64,000 nucleotides of DNA, from assembly GCF_031457495.1 (NCBI RefSeq), contig NZ_JAVDWM010000001.1:1228001-1292000 (forward strand), in the 5' to 3' direction. The stretch's first letter is position 1, and each line of letters begins with the position of its first letter. Of this stretch, positions 34,265 through 43,215 are shown piece by piece. The notes beneath the pieces are model-generated. The model ran no database searches. It saw only the letters and a list, made by a program, of their open reading frames with translations, and was not told the DNA's origin. The position numbers were made by a program, and so were the translations under genes. This DNA comes from Sphingopyxis sp. BE259 (lineage in GTDB: Bacteria > Pseudomonadota > Alphaproteobacteria > Sphingomonadales > Sphingomonadaceae).

Positions 34265-35695
34265 CTATCTCCGCAAAAAGGCCGGGCTGGCGAACAGTAT
34301 CGCGATGCCCTGACCCGGGCTGTCGGCGCGGGCGATCGCCTGGCCGGTCGCGGGCGTGAGGGCGTCGGCGAGGACGAGCGGCGCCAGTTGGCGGGCATCG
34401 GCGCGATCGCCGATCCGGCCGGCGATGCGGCTGGCCAGTTCGACGCGCTGCATCAATCCCGCCGATCCCGCCCAGGTCGCGACCTTGTCGTCATAGCCGG
34501 CGGGCGATCCGGGGCGCCAGATCGGCTGGCCCAGCTGGGTGAACATCGCCGCGACATTCTGTCTCTCGCCCAGCGCCGGAATTTTCAGCGCGCGCAGCAT
34601 CGACACCGTCCAGTCCCACGGCGATTTGAACATCGTCGGCGCCGCGGCCCAAGGTTCGGGGGACGCGACAAGGGTGCGGTAGACCGACGACAGGTCGCCG
34701 CCGGTCTTGCCGAAATCGGCGGCCAGTCGGTCGACCAGCGCCGCAGGCGGATCGTCGGCGGTGAAATGGCGCGCCAGCTTGGTCGCGATATGGCGCGCCG
34801 TGGCGGGATGGACGGCCAGGTCGCGCAAAACCGCTTCCGCCTGCGCGGCCCCAGCGGCATCATAGCGGCGGCCCAGCACGGTCTGCGCGCCCGGTTCGTG
34901 CAGCGGCGCGATGAACACCGTGTCGCCGGCCTGCGCGTCGGCGGGCATCAACCGCTGCCCCGCGCCGCGCCCCAGCCCGGCGACGGTCCGCCCGGTCAGC
35001 GCCTTGGCCAAGGCGGTGACGTCGGCCTGGCTATAGCCCGTCCGCACCCCCAGCGTGTGCAGTTCCAATATCTCGCGCGCCAGATTTTCGTTGAGCCCCG
35101 GCGCCTGTCGGTTGCCGCGGTTGCGGACGCGGGTCGCAAACGCGCTGCCGGGGCCGAAACTCTGCGCCTGATCGAGGTAGAGCAGCATCGCGGGATGGCG
35201 CACCGCGGCGATCAGCAGGTCGGCAAACTTGCCCATGATGTGCGGGCGGATCGCCTCATTTTCATAATTGCCGACAAAGCCGATCACCGTCTGCTTGTCG
35301 GCCGACACCGCGAAATGATTGGCCCAGAAATGGACCAGTCGTTCGGGGAAGGGGGTGGAGGTCGCGACCGCCGCGGTCAGGCGCGCCGCGGCGGCATCGA
35401 CATAATGGCGCCGGATCGCCGAACGCGACAGCCGCCGCATTTCGGGGTCCATGCCTTGTTCCTCGACGCTCATCCGCATTTCGGCCGCTTCGCGGCGCAT
35501 CGCTTGGCGATCTTCGCGATATTCGAAATAGGCGGCGGCGATCGCGGCGCGCCCGGCAAGCCCGGTGATCGCCGCAGGCGCCGGATCATAATCGCCAAGC
35601 TGACGGGTCAGCCAGGCCCTGGCATCGCCGATCGCCGGATCGTCAAACCGGCGGCCGAGGCCGAAACGATTGGCGGCAAGATATTGGACTGCCAT
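34265..35695 (-). CDS. DUF1800 protein, partner of DUF1501
   Basis: This 476-residue protein begins with the family pattern AANRFGLGRRFDDP and contains PFPERLVHFWANHFAVS, NENLAREILELHTLGVRTGY and PASAGYDDK-like PGSPAGYDD. DUF1800/DUF1501 pairs are widespread and of unknown role; they have been suggested to act at the cell surface. No typical signal peptide is evident at its N-terminus. The gene is first in a two-gene operon with the DUF1501 gene. Confidence 0.9.
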   Translation of the reverse strand: MAVQYLAANRFGLGRRFDDPAIGDARAWLTRQLGDYDPAPAAITGLAGRAAIAAAYFEYREDRQAMRREAAEMRMSVEEQGMDPEMRRLSRSAIRRHYVDAAAARLTAAVATSTPFPERLVHFWANHFAVSADKQTVIGFVGNYENEAIRPHIMGKFADLLIAAVRHPAMLLYLDQAQSFGPGSAFATRVRNRGNRQAPGLNENLAREILELHTLGVRTGYSQADVTALAKALTGRTVAGLGRGAGQRLMPADAQAGDTVFIAPLHEPGAQTVLGRRYDAAGAAQAEAVLRDLAVHPATARHIATKLARHFTADDPPAALVDRLAADFGKTGGDLSSVYRTLVASPEPWAAAPTMFKSPWDWTVSMLRALKIPALGERQNVAAMFTQLGQPIWRPGSPAGYDDKVATWAGSAGLMQRVELASRIAGRIGDRADARQLAPLVLADALTPATGQAIARADSPGQGIAILFASPAFLRR

Positions 35696-35758
35696 GACAA
35701 AGCCTTTCGTGCTCCAAACGCACGATGGCCCGCATTTGTCGCAAAGCTGTCCCAGCCG

Positions 35759-36925
35759 TCAGAGCGGCTTGTCGTAAATCTGATACACCCGGTTGACCTT
35801 GGCATCGATCGCTTCGGCGACCGCGTTCATCCCCTGATTGTCGTCGAGCACCCAGCCGATGTCGCCGCGCTCGGTGCCATAATCCTTGACCGCGTCACGG
35901 CGGATCAGTTCGATCATCATGAAGGCGAGGGTGCTCGCCATGCGGCTGTTCTGCAATTTCTTGGCCACGCCCATCAGCGGCACGCGCAAGGTGCGGCTCT
36001 TTGGCTTGTGCAGCCACCACAGCAAGCGCGCCCAGTTGAACGGGAGTAACGAGCCGTCCATGTCGACCAGCAATTCGTTGATGTTCGGCAGCACGATGGT
36101 GAACGCCACCGCCTCGCCGTCGAGTTCGGCGACGCGGACCAGATCTTCGAACACGATCGTTTTCAGCTTTTTGCCGACAAAGGCGATTTCGCTGTCGGTC
36201 AGCGGGACGAAGCCCCAATTGTCCGACCATGCGTCGTTGAGCAGCCCCATGATCAACGCCGCTTCGGCGTCGAAATTCTTCTTGTCGACCTTGCGGACGC
36301 GGATGCGCGCATTCTTCTCGCCTGCCGCGACGATGCGGTTCACCAGCGGCGAAAAACCCTCTTTGACATACACGTCATAGTTGATCAGCTGCTTGATCGG
36401 TCGATAGCCGGTGGCCTCGATCCAGCCGCGATACAGCGGGCTGTTGTGCCCCATCATCACCGTCGGGCGATTGTCGAACCCTTCGATCAACAAGCCCGGT
36501 TCGTCCCAGACCGAAATCGACAGCGGACCGAGCGACCGGTGCATACCCTGACCGCGCAGCCAATCCTCGGCGGCGGCGAGCAGCGCGCGGGTGGTTTCTT
36601 CGTCTTCGGCTTCGAGCAGGCCCCAATTGCCGGTGCCCGGCCCCATGCCCTGTTGGGCGGGCTGGGCGAGCGCGAGTTCGTCGATATGCGCCGAAATGCG
36701 CCCGACGGTGCGCCCCTTGCGGCGCGCCAGAAACAGCTGCGCCCTGCCATGTTCGAACCACGGATTCTTGCCCGGGGTCAGCAGGTTATAGACCTCGCCC
36801 TTCAGCGGCGGCACCCACGCCGGATCACCGCGGTTGAGCCGAAAGGCGAGCTCGACAAACTCGCGCGTGTCGTTCTTGTCCTTGACGGGATGGATGGTGA
36901 TCGGGCCGTCCGAATGTCCGCTCAT
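35759..36925 (-). CDS. GNAT-fold acyltransferase, candidate bacterial ceramide synthase
   Basis: The 388-residue protein starts MSGHSDGPITIHPVKDKNDT and shows segments typical of large GNAT-like proteins near sphingolipid genes: FVELAFRLNRGDPAWVPPLK, FLARRKGRTVGRISAHID, VWDEPGLLIEGFDNRPTVMM, and DMDGSLLPFNWARLLWW. Bacterial ceramide synthase of Caulobacter is a GNAT-superfamily protein of similar size that acylates the long-chain base. Assignment rests on architecture and location 8-10 kb from serine palmitoyltransferase and is not proven. The ATG at 36925 with AGGAAA upstream is preferred over a TTG seven codons earlier. Confidence 0.6.
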   Translation of the reverse strand: MSGHSDGPITIHPVKDKNDTREFVELAFRLNRGDPAWVPPLKGEVYNLLTPGKNPWFEHGRAQLFLARRKGRTVGRISAHIDELALAQPAQQGMGPGTGNWGLLEAEDEETTRALLAAAEDWLRGQGMHRSLGPLSISVWDEPGLLIEGFDNRPTVMMGHNSPLYRGWIEATGYRPIKQLINYDVYVKEGFSPLVNRIVAAGEKNARIRVRKVDKKNFDAEAALIMGLLNDAWSDNWGFVPLTDSEIAFVGKKLKTIVFEDLVRVAELDGEAVAFTIVLPNINELLVDMDGSLLPFNWARLLWWLHKPKSRTLRVPLMGVAKKLQNSRMASTLAFMMIELIRRDAVKDYGTERGDIGWVLDDNQGMNAVAEAIDAKVNRVYQIYDKPL

Positions 36926-37044
36926 ACTGGTTTCCTGAAATGCCAACCCTATATGTCTGGCGACGCATTAGGGCATCGCCAAGCTGCTGGCGACCCGCAT
37001 TTGGCCATTTTGCTGCCACGAAATGATGATGAAGAGTGCAGGTT

Positions 37045-38151
37045 ATGACGACGATCAACCCCTCTGCCGATCGGGTCGCGACGCCTTTCGCGCCTGCCGC
37101 GGTAAAGACGCCCAAGTCGGCGATTGCCGACGATATGGCGATGATCCGCGCGGCGTCCGAGCTGACGCGCGACCTCGTCACGCCCAGCCCAGGCATCTAT
37201 TGGACCGACTTTCTGGCGTCGGCGTTCATCGGCTACGCCGGCGTCGCGGGCGCGATTTTTGCCCCGAGCACCGCGTGGGCGCTCGCCGCGGCCTTTGTCG
37301 CGATCCTCGCGCTCTATCGCGCCGGCAGCTTCATTCACGAATTGACCCATATCCGCAAAAACGCGCTGCCGGGGTTCCGCTTTGCATGGAATTTGCTCGT
37401 CGGTGTCCCGCTGCTGATCCCGTCCTTCATGTATGAAGGCATCCATAGCCTGCACCACAACCGCACCAAATATGGGACGGTCGACGATCCCGAATATCTG
37501 CCGCTCGCGCTGATGAAGCCGTGGACGGTGCCGCTGTTCGTGGTCGCTGCGGCGTTTGCGCCGCTGGCCCTGTTGTTTCGTTACGCGGTGCTGACCCCGC
37601 TGTCGTTCCTGATCCCGCCGCTGCGCCGGATCGTTGTCGAACGCTATTCGGGGATGATCATCAACCCGTTGTTCCGCCGCAAAGCGCCCGACGGCGCGTT
37701 TCGCCGCATGTGGTCGTGGCAGGAGGGCGGCGCGTGGGCGTGGTCGAGCCTGCTGATCGCCGCGGGCGTCTTCGGCTGGGTGCCGCTGCGCGCGCTGCTG
37801 ATCTTTGGCGCGATTGCCGCGGCGACGCTGGTGCTCAACCAGATCCGTACTTTGGTGGCGCATCTGTGGGAAAATGACGGCGAAGTGCTGACCGTGACCG
37901 GCCAGTTTCTCGACAGCGTCAACGTCCCGCCGCCGGGCTTGCTGCCCGAGCTGTGGGCGCCGGTGGGCTTGCGCTATCATGCGCTGCACCATCTGCTGCC
38001 GGGCGTCCCCTACCACGCGCTCGCCGAGGCGCATCGCCGGTTGAAGGATGTTCTGCCCGCGGATTCGCAATATCATGGCGCGAATTACGACAGCCTGCCG
38101 AAGCTGGTGGCTAATCTGGTTGCGGGTTCGGCGCGGGGCACTTCGGTCTGA
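37045..38151 (+). CDS. Membrane fatty acid desaturase/hydroxylase
   Basis: Three histidine boxes of the membrane di-iron family are present: FIHELTH, GIHSLHHNRTKYG and YHALHHLLPGVPYH, with hydrophobic segments between them. It should act on acyl chains in the membrane as a desaturase or hydroxylase. It is divergent from the ceramide synthase candidate, with about 120 bases between, so a role in modifying the long-chain base or amide-linked acid is plausible. The ATG at 37045 is preferred over a GTG three codons before. Confidence 0.82.
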   Translation: MTTINPSADRVATPFAPAAVKTPKSAIADDMAMIRAASELTRDLVTPSPGIYWTDFLASAFIGYAGVAGAIFAPSTAWALAAAFVAILALYRAGSFIHELTHIRKNALPGFRFAWNLLVGVPLLIPSFMYEGIHSLHHNRTKYGTVDDPEYLPLALMKPWTVPLFVVAAAFAPLALLFRYAVLTPLSFLIPPLRRIVVERYSGMIINPLFRRKAPDGAFRRMWSWQEGGAWAWSSLLIAAGVFGWVPLRALLIFGAIAAATLVLNQIRTLVAHLWENDGEVLTVTGQFLDSVNVPPPGLLPELWAPVGLRYHALHHLLPGVPYHALAEAHRRLKDVLPADSQYHGANYDSLPKLVANLVAGSARGTSV

Positions 38152-38220
38152 CTTCGACGAGAGTTGGATTAATCCGGCAGATGACCGCTTCGGGGTGGGA
38201 AGCGGACAAACCCCACCCCT

Positions 38221-38312
38221 CGTCACCCCGGACTTGATCCGGGGTCCATGACCCGTTGAGCCGCCGTAATCTTGAGAGGGCAGATGGATCCCGGATCAAG
38301 TCCGGGATGACG
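38221..38312. repeat. Intergenic inverted repeat, family C, copy 1
   Basis: Starts CGTCACCCCGGACTTGATCC and ends GGATCAAGTCCGGGATGACG, with about 50 bases between the arms. A second copy is at 60680-60754. It separates the convergent desaturase and lptG genes. Confidence 0.85.
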
Positions 38313-38382
38313 AAATTAAAGGTCCGAAATCGGTCGCTAGCGGTCATTCACCCAAGGGCGAACGAGACGAACCGGATGCGCC

Positions 38383-39480
38383 CTATTCCTCGGTCCTAAT
38401 CAAAATCATCTCACCGATCAGCGCGAACAAGATGAACGGCCCCCACGCCGCCAGAAACGGCGAGTAAGCCCCCAAATCGCCCATCGCGAGCGCGAAATTG
38501 TCGGCGACGAAATAGGCGAAGCCCAGCGCCATGCCAAAGATTGCACGGATGAACAGCTTGCCCGACCGCGCCAGCCCGAACGCCGCGACCGCGCCGAGCA
38601 GCGGCATCAAGATCGCCGACAGCGGCCCCGAAATTTTGTGCCACAGCACGCCCTTCAGCGCATTGACCGGCCGCCCCGCCGCCTCCAGATCGGCGATCGC
38701 CGCCCGGAGTTGCAGGAAGGGCAATTCGTCGCCATCGACTTGCGCCAGCGTGAACTGGTCGGGCCGCACATTGGGCGCGGCGATGATCGTGCCGAGCGGC
38801 TCGACCGTGCCGGAGCGGCGCAGGAAGCGGGTCGCGCCCGACATTTCCCATCCCCCCGCGACCGCGCGCGCGCTGTCGGCCTTGAGCATCGATGACAGCA
38901 CCCCGCCGGTTCGTTCGTAAATGGTGACGCCGCGCAGGACGATCGACGGACCGCCGGTCTCGACCGTCTCCGCATTGATCAGATCGTCGCCGTCGCGCAC
39001 CCAGATGTTGCTGCGCACCCCATTATCGGCGGGCACGCGTTTATACTCGACCTTTTGCCAGGCGCTGAGCGCCGCGGTCGAACGGGTGACGATCCGTTCG
39101 TTGAACGCAAAGCTGATCCCCGCGACGAGCAGCGCGGCCAAGAACAGCGGCGCCAGCACCTGATGCGCCGACATGCCCGACGCCTTCATCGCGACGACTT
39201 CGCTGTTCTGGTTCAGCGTGATCAGCGTCAGGATCGTGCCGAGCAGCACCGAAAAGGGCAGGAAAGTCTCGATAATCTGCGGCAGCCGCATCCCGACATA
39301 GCGCCAAACGTCCGAATCGCTGTTGCCCGCCACCGCCAATATCTTGCCGCTTTCGCCGAGCAGATCGAGCGTTTGCAGGATCAGCACCAGCGCGAACAGG
39401 ATCGAAAAGGATCGGATCAGGAACAGGCGGCCGACATACAGCGCCATCGTGCGCGACGGGAAAAAGTGAAGCTGGTGCAT
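38383..39480 (-). CDS. lptG: LptG-like permease of the Lpt export complex (YjgQ family)
   Basis: LptF and LptG are the membrane subunits of the ABC machine (with LptB) that lifts LPS out of the inner membrane. This 365-residue protein has the family design of six helices around a periplasmic beta-jellyroll: LFLIRSFSILFALVLILQTL, LPQIIETFLPFSVLLGTILT with NSEVVAMKASGMS, then GVLWHKISGPLSAILMPLLG. It starts just after the lptF stop. Most sphingomonads carry glycosphingolipid in place of LPS, so the exported lipid here may not be LPS. Confidence 0.88.
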   Translation of the reverse strand: MHQLHFFPSRTMALYVGRLFLIRSFSILFALVLILQTLDLLGESGKILAVAGNSDSDVWRYVGMRLPQIIETFLPFSVLLGTILTLITLNQNSEVVAMKASGMSAHQVLAPLFLAALLVAGISFAFNERIVTRSTAALSAWQKVEYKRVPADNGVRSNIWVRDGDDLINAETVETGGPSIVLRGVTIYERTGGVLSSMLKADSARAVAGGWEMSGATRFLRRSGTVEPLGTIIAAPNVRPDQFTLAQVDGDELPFLQLRAAIADLEAAGRPVNALKGVLWHKISGPLSAILMPLLGAVAAFGLARSGKLFIRAIFGMALGFAYFVADNFALAMGDLGAYSPFLAAWGPFILFALIGEMILIRTEE

Positions 39481-39481
39481 A

Positions 39482-40702
39482 TCAGGTCAGGCTTTCCACG
39501 CCCCGCGGCTTGCGCTGGAACAATGTCATCAGGCCGCGGATCTTTTGCGCCGCCTTCGCCGCGACCCGTTCGAGCGCGCCGATCGGCTGGCCGCCCGGCA
39601 CATGCGCGACGACATAATACATCCAGATCGCCAGCGCCGCGAACAGCAGGAAGGGCACCCACAGCGCGATCACCGGATCGATCACCCCGCGCGCGCCCAT
39701 ATCCTCGGCATATTGGTTGATCTTGTGCTGGGTCACCAGCAGCACGATCGACAGGAAGACGCCAAGCGACGAGGTCGATCGCTTGGGCGGGATCGCCAGC
39801 GCGATGGCGATCAGCGGGATCAGGAACATCGACAGCACTTCGACGATGCGGAAATGGAAATTGGCGCGCGATTCGAGCCGCGTCTGTTCGGACTGGCTGG
39901 CATCCTTGCCCGCGACGAACAGCTCGGGGATCGTCATTTCGCGGTCAGCGCCGCCGCGCAGCCGGAACGCCTCGATCTTGGGCAGCGGGATCGGCAGGTC
40001 GTGGTTGTCAAAGGTCAGCACCCGCGGCACCGAAAATTTCGGCGATTCGTGGATCAGCACCCCCTGCGACAGCCGCAGGATGATCGTGTTGGGATCGTCG
40101 GTGGCGAGGAACTGGCCGCGCGCCGCAGTCGCCGACACGCGCTGGCCGTCGCGGTTGTCGCCGCGCACGAAAATGCCGCGCAAGCTGCGTCCATCGTCAT
40201 AGCTTTGCTCGATCCGCAGGGTCATGCGGTCGCCCAGATTGGTGAATTCGCCGACCTTGATCGACGCCCCCAGCGCGCCCGAGCGCAGCTCGAATTGCAA
40301 CCCTTCATAGGCGTAGCGCGCGACCGGCTGAATGAAGCCGACGATCGCGAGATTGAGCGCCGCCAGCGCGATCGCAAAGGCAAAGGGCACCCGCATCAAG
40401 CGTCCGAAACTCATGCCCACGCCCTTCAGCACGTCGAGTTCACTGGTCGTGGCAAGTTTGCGAAATGCCAGCAATATCCCCAGCATCAGCCCGATCGGGA
40501 TGCCCAGCGACAGATATTCGGGGATCAGATTGGCGAGCATCCGCCACACGATGCTGACCGGCCCGCCCTCGGTGGCGACGAAGTCGAACAGCCGCAGCAT
40601 TTTTTCGAGCACGAGCAGCATTGCCGACAGCACCAGCGTGCCGACCATGGGAAAGAAGATGAGCCGCGCGATGTAGCGGTCGATGGCAGGCAGCTTATTC
40701 AA
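39482..40702 (-). CDS. lptF: LptF-like permease of the Lpt export complex (YjgP family)
   Basis: The 406-residue partner of LptG has the matching layout: DRYIARLIFFPMVGTLVLSA, PEYLSLGIPIGLMLGILLAF, TTSELDVLKGVGMSFGRLMR, a central periplasmic domain, and the C-terminal helices FHFRIVEVLSMFLIPLIAIA. The start is a TTG at 40702 (MNKLPAID); no better ATG exists upstream of the first helix. It is first in the lptF-lptG pair and divergent from the DUF2141 - lipid kinase operon, so it shares an intergenic region with probable sphingolipid genes. Confidence 0.88.
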   Translation of the reverse strand: MNKLPAIDRYIARLIFFPMVGTLVLSAMLLVLEKMLRLFDFVATEGGPVSIVWRMLANLIPEYLSLGIPIGLMLGILLAFRKLATTSELDVLKGVGMSFGRLMRVPFAFAIALAALNLAIVGFIQPVARYAYEGLQFELRSGALGASIKVGEFTNLGDRMTLRIEQSYDDGRSLRGIFVRGDNRDGQRVSATAARGQFLATDDPNTIILRLSQGVLIHESPKFSVPRVLTFDNHDLPIPLPKIEAFRLRGGADREMTIPELFVAGKDASQSEQTRLESRANFHFRIVEVLSMFLIPLIAIALAIPPKRSTSSLGVFLSIVLLVTQHKINQYAEDMGARGVIDPVIALWVPFLLFAALAIWMYYVVAHVPGGQPIGALERVAAKAAQKIRGLMTLFQRKPRGVESLT

Positions 40703-40835
40703 TCTTTCGTCGCCCCATCACCATGATTTGGCCGCAAATGGTTCCGATATGCCGATGCAAGGGCGACAGGAACCCGTGTCGGCATGTGCTTTTGCGGTTG
40801 CTGGCGTGGCTATAACCTCTGGAGGTATTGAGGTC

Positions 40836-41351
40836 ATGTCGAAAATTTTTCTCGCCGGCATACTCGCCGCTGGCGCTGCCGGAGCGCTGATTGCGCCCGT
40901 CGCGGCGCAGGGTGCGGCACTGGGTCCGGCGGCGGCGCTGTGCAACAGCAATGCGACCGCGGTGCAGGTCGATGTGCGCGGCTTCAAGGCGCGCACCGGC
41001 ACCGTGCGGGTCCAGATTTACAGCGCGACCAGCAGCTATCTGGAAAAGCGCAAATGGATCGAGCGGGTCGATGTGCCCGTGTCGCGCGCTGGCACCATGG
41101 CGATCTGCGTCCCGGTCAAGCAGCCGGGCAATTATGTCGTGTCGGTGCGGCATGACATGAACGGCAATGGAAAGTCGGATCGCAGCGATGGCGCCGGACT
41201 GTCGGGCAATCCCGACATGAAGGTCAGCGACTTCATCTTCAAGCGGAAGCCCAAATTGGCGACGGTCAGCTTTGCGGTCGGCGGCGCCACCCGGCGCGTT
41301 CCCGTGGTGCTGAACTACGTCAACGGCCTGTCGTTCGACCCGGTCGAATAG
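40836..41351 (+). CDS. DUF2141 exported protein, sphingolipid-locus associated
   Basis: A 171-residue protein with a signal peptide ending APVAAQ and a DUF2141 beta-sandwich: VQVDVRGFKARTGTVRVQIY and YVVSVRHDMNGNGKSDRSDG, with an acidic DxNxNGKSD loop that suggests calcium binding. A GGAGGT site lies about nine bases before the ATG at 40836. It is followed closely by a lipid kinase and a nucleotidyltransferase-like gene. To my recollection the same trio occurs in the Caulobacter ceramide phosphoglycerate locus (cpgABC). The periplasmic role is unknown. Confidence 0.75.
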   Translation: MSKIFLAGILAAGAAGALIAPVAAQGAALGPAAALCNSNATAVQVDVRGFKARTGTVRVQIYSATSSYLEKRKWIERVDVPVSRAGTMAICVPVKQPGNYVVSVRHDMNGNGKSDRSDGAGLSGNPDMKVSDFIFKRKPKLATVSFAVGGATRRVPVVLNYVNGLSFDPVE

Positions 41352-41359
41352 GGAGTTTT

Positions 41360-42334
41360 ATGGCCAGCGTCGCGCTTCTTTCCAATCCGCGTTCGACCGG
41401 CAACCGGGCTTTGCTGCCCCGGGTTCGCGAATATTGCGCGGCGCATCCCGACATCTTTCATTATGAGGTCGAGGACGTCGATCAGATCGGCGAGGCGATC
41501 CGCACCATCGCGATGGTCGGCCCGCGCGTCGTGGTCATCAACGGCGGCGACGGCACGGTGCAGGCCGCGCTGACCGAACTCTATTCGGGCGGCCACTTCG
41601 GCGGTTCGCCGCCACCGGTCGCGGTGCTGCCGAACGGCAAGACCAATTTGATCGCGCTCGACCTGGGCGCCGAGGGCGATCCGATCAAGGCGTTGCAGCG
41701 GGTGATCGAGCTGGTCAATTCGGGTCAGCTGGAAGACCATGTGATCCAGCGCCAGCTGATCTCGCTCGACAGCGGCGGCGAAGCACGCCCGGTGCTCGGC
41801 ATGTTCCTGGGCGGCGCCTATCTTGCCGACGTCATGCTGTATTGCCGCAACCGTATCTATCCGCTCGGCCTGCCCAACGGCATCTCGCATTTTCTGGCCG
41901 CAATCCTCGGCCTGTTCGCGATGATGTTCGGTCTCGGCGGCGGGCGCCTGCCGCCCAAGCCCCAGGCGATGACGGTGTCGTTGATCCGGCAGGGCGAATA
42001 TCAGGGCAAATTTTCGCTGCTGATCGTCACGACGCTGGAAAAGCTGCTGCTCAGTATGCGGACCAACGATGCAGCGGGACAGAGCGGGCAGATGAAATTG
42101 CTCGCGGTGGAACGCGGGCTGGGCGCGCTGGTCCGCATGCTCGGGGCCACCTGGCGCGGCACGCTGGGGCAGAATCAGCTCGACGGGGTGCATTTCCAGC
42201 AGGGCGACGAAATCCGCATCGAGGGCGAGCGGTCGAACGTGATTCTGGATGGCGAGATTTTTCAGGCCAAGACCGGCATGCCGATCATTCTCACCTCGAC
42301 GCAGCCGGTTCCCTTCCTGCGCCTTGCCGCCTGA
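41360..42334 (+). CDS. Diacylglycerol-kinase-family lipid kinase, candidate ceramide kinase
   Basis: This 324-residue protein of the DAGK catalytic family starts with SNPRSTGNRALLPRVRE and has VVINGGDGTVQAALTEL, the nucleotide-binding GGDGT motif. The next conserved motif, usually LPxGTxN, reads LPNGKTNLIALDLG, a clear departure. The C-terminal lobe ends RSNVILDGEIF. Its setting between DUF2141 and a nucleotidyltransferase-like gene, with serine palmitoyltransferase 3 kb away, points to ceramide as substrate, as in Caulobacter. The gene lies eight bases after the DUF2141 stop. Confidence 0.72.
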   Translation: MASVALLSNPRSTGNRALLPRVREYCAAHPDIFHYEVEDVDQIGEAIRTIAMVGPRVVVINGGDGTVQAALTELYSGGHFGGSPPPVAVLPNGKTNLIALDLGAEGDPIKALQRVIELVNSGQLEDHVIQRQLISLDSGGEARPVLGMFLGGAYLADVMLYCRNRIYPLGLPNGISHFLAAILGLFAMMFGLGGGRLPPKPQAMTVSLIRQGEYQGKFSLLIVTTLEKLLLSMRTNDAAGQSGQMKLLAVERGLGALVRMLGATWRGTLGQNQLDGVHFQQGDEIRIEGERSNVILDGEIFQAKTGMPIILTSTQPVPFLRLAA

Positions 42335-42341
42335 CCGCATC

Positions 42342-43202
42342 ATGTCGGCGTTGACGGACCTCGTCCGCGAAGAACTGAATACTCCGGTCGATCCGCGCGT
42401 CGCGGCCATGGCGCAGGCGATTGCGGCGCAATATCCTGGCAGCGCGCGCGCGGTGCTGTTTTACGGCAGCTGCCTGCGGATGAGCGAACTCGACGGGTTG
42501 ATGCTCGATTTCTACCTGATTGTGTCGGACTATGGCGACGCTTATCCCAAACGCTGGATGGCCGCCGCCAACCGGCTGATCCCGCCCAATGTGTTTCCGT
42601 TTCAGCACGGCGGGTTGATCGCCAAATATGCGGTGCTCAGCGAGGCCGATTTTCATCGCCTGAACGGCGCCGAGACGCGCAACGTGTCGGTGTGGGCGCG
42701 CTTCGCCCAGCCGTCGCGGCTGGTCTGGGCGGTGGACGACACCGCGCGGCAACGGGCGGTGGCAGCGGTGGCGCGCGCTGCGCCCACCTTGCTGGCCGCG
42801 GCGGGGTCGATTGATGGAGAGGCGCCGCTCGACTGGTGGCGACGGGCGTTTGCGCTGACCTATTCGGTCGAACTGCGCGCCGAACGGACGGGGCGCGCTC
42901 AGTCGGTGGTGGACGCCGATTCCGACCGCTACCAACGCTTCAGCATCCCCGCGATCGCCGCAATCCCGACCGGCGCCCGCGGTGGCGGCTGGGCGCGGCG
43001 GCGCGTCGAGGGCAAGGCGCTCAGCATCGCGCGGCTTGCCAAGGCCAGCCTGACCTATGCCGGCGGCATCGATTATCTGGCGTGGAAGATCAATCGCCAT
43101 GCCGGGACAAAGATCGAGATCAAGCCGTGGCAACGCCGCTGGCCGCTGGTCGCCGCGCTGACGCTGGTGCCGCGGTTGATCAAGGGCGGCGCGATCCGGT
43201 GA
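42342..43202 (+). CDS. Nucleotidyltransferase-like protein of the sphingolipid locus
   Basis: The 286-residue product shows AVLFYGSCLRMSELDGLMLD followed by FYLIVSDYGDAY. This resembles the GS...D-x-D core of the Pol-beta nucleotidyltransferase fold, but the second Asp of the usual pair is not at its expected place. The C-terminal third is basic with a hydrophobic stretch (WPLVAALTLVPRLIKGGAIR) that may touch the membrane. It starts eight bases after the kinase stop, so the three genes form one operon. A head-group-adding step after ceramide phosphorylation is the likely role, by analogy with Caulobacter. Confidence 0.6.
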   Translation: MSALTDLVREELNTPVDPRVAAMAQAIAAQYPGSARAVLFYGSCLRMSELDGLMLDFYLIVSDYGDAYPKRWMAAANRLIPPNVFPFQHGGLIAKYAVLSEADFHRLNGAETRNVSVWARFAQPSRLVWAVDDTARQRAVAAVARAAPTLLAAAGSIDGEAPLDWWRRAFALTYSVELRAERTGRAQSVVDADSDRYQRFSIPAIAAIPTGARGGGWARRRVEGKALSIARLAKASLTYAGGIDYLAWKINRHAGTKIEIKPWQRRWPLVAALTLVPRLIKGGAIR

Positions 43203-43215
43203 GGCCGCTCGCCGC

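Noticed and set aside
33353..36049. An 898-codon plus-strand open frame across the DUF1501, DUF1800 and GNAT genes
   Set aside because: It crosses three well-supported minus-strand genes and their intergenic gaps; the translation is Arg/Gln/Gly-rich and has no family features.
39545..40726. A 393-codon plus-strand open frame opposite lptF
   Set aside because: The translation is dominated by Arg, Gln, Asp and His; the minus-strand LptF has the expected membrane helices.
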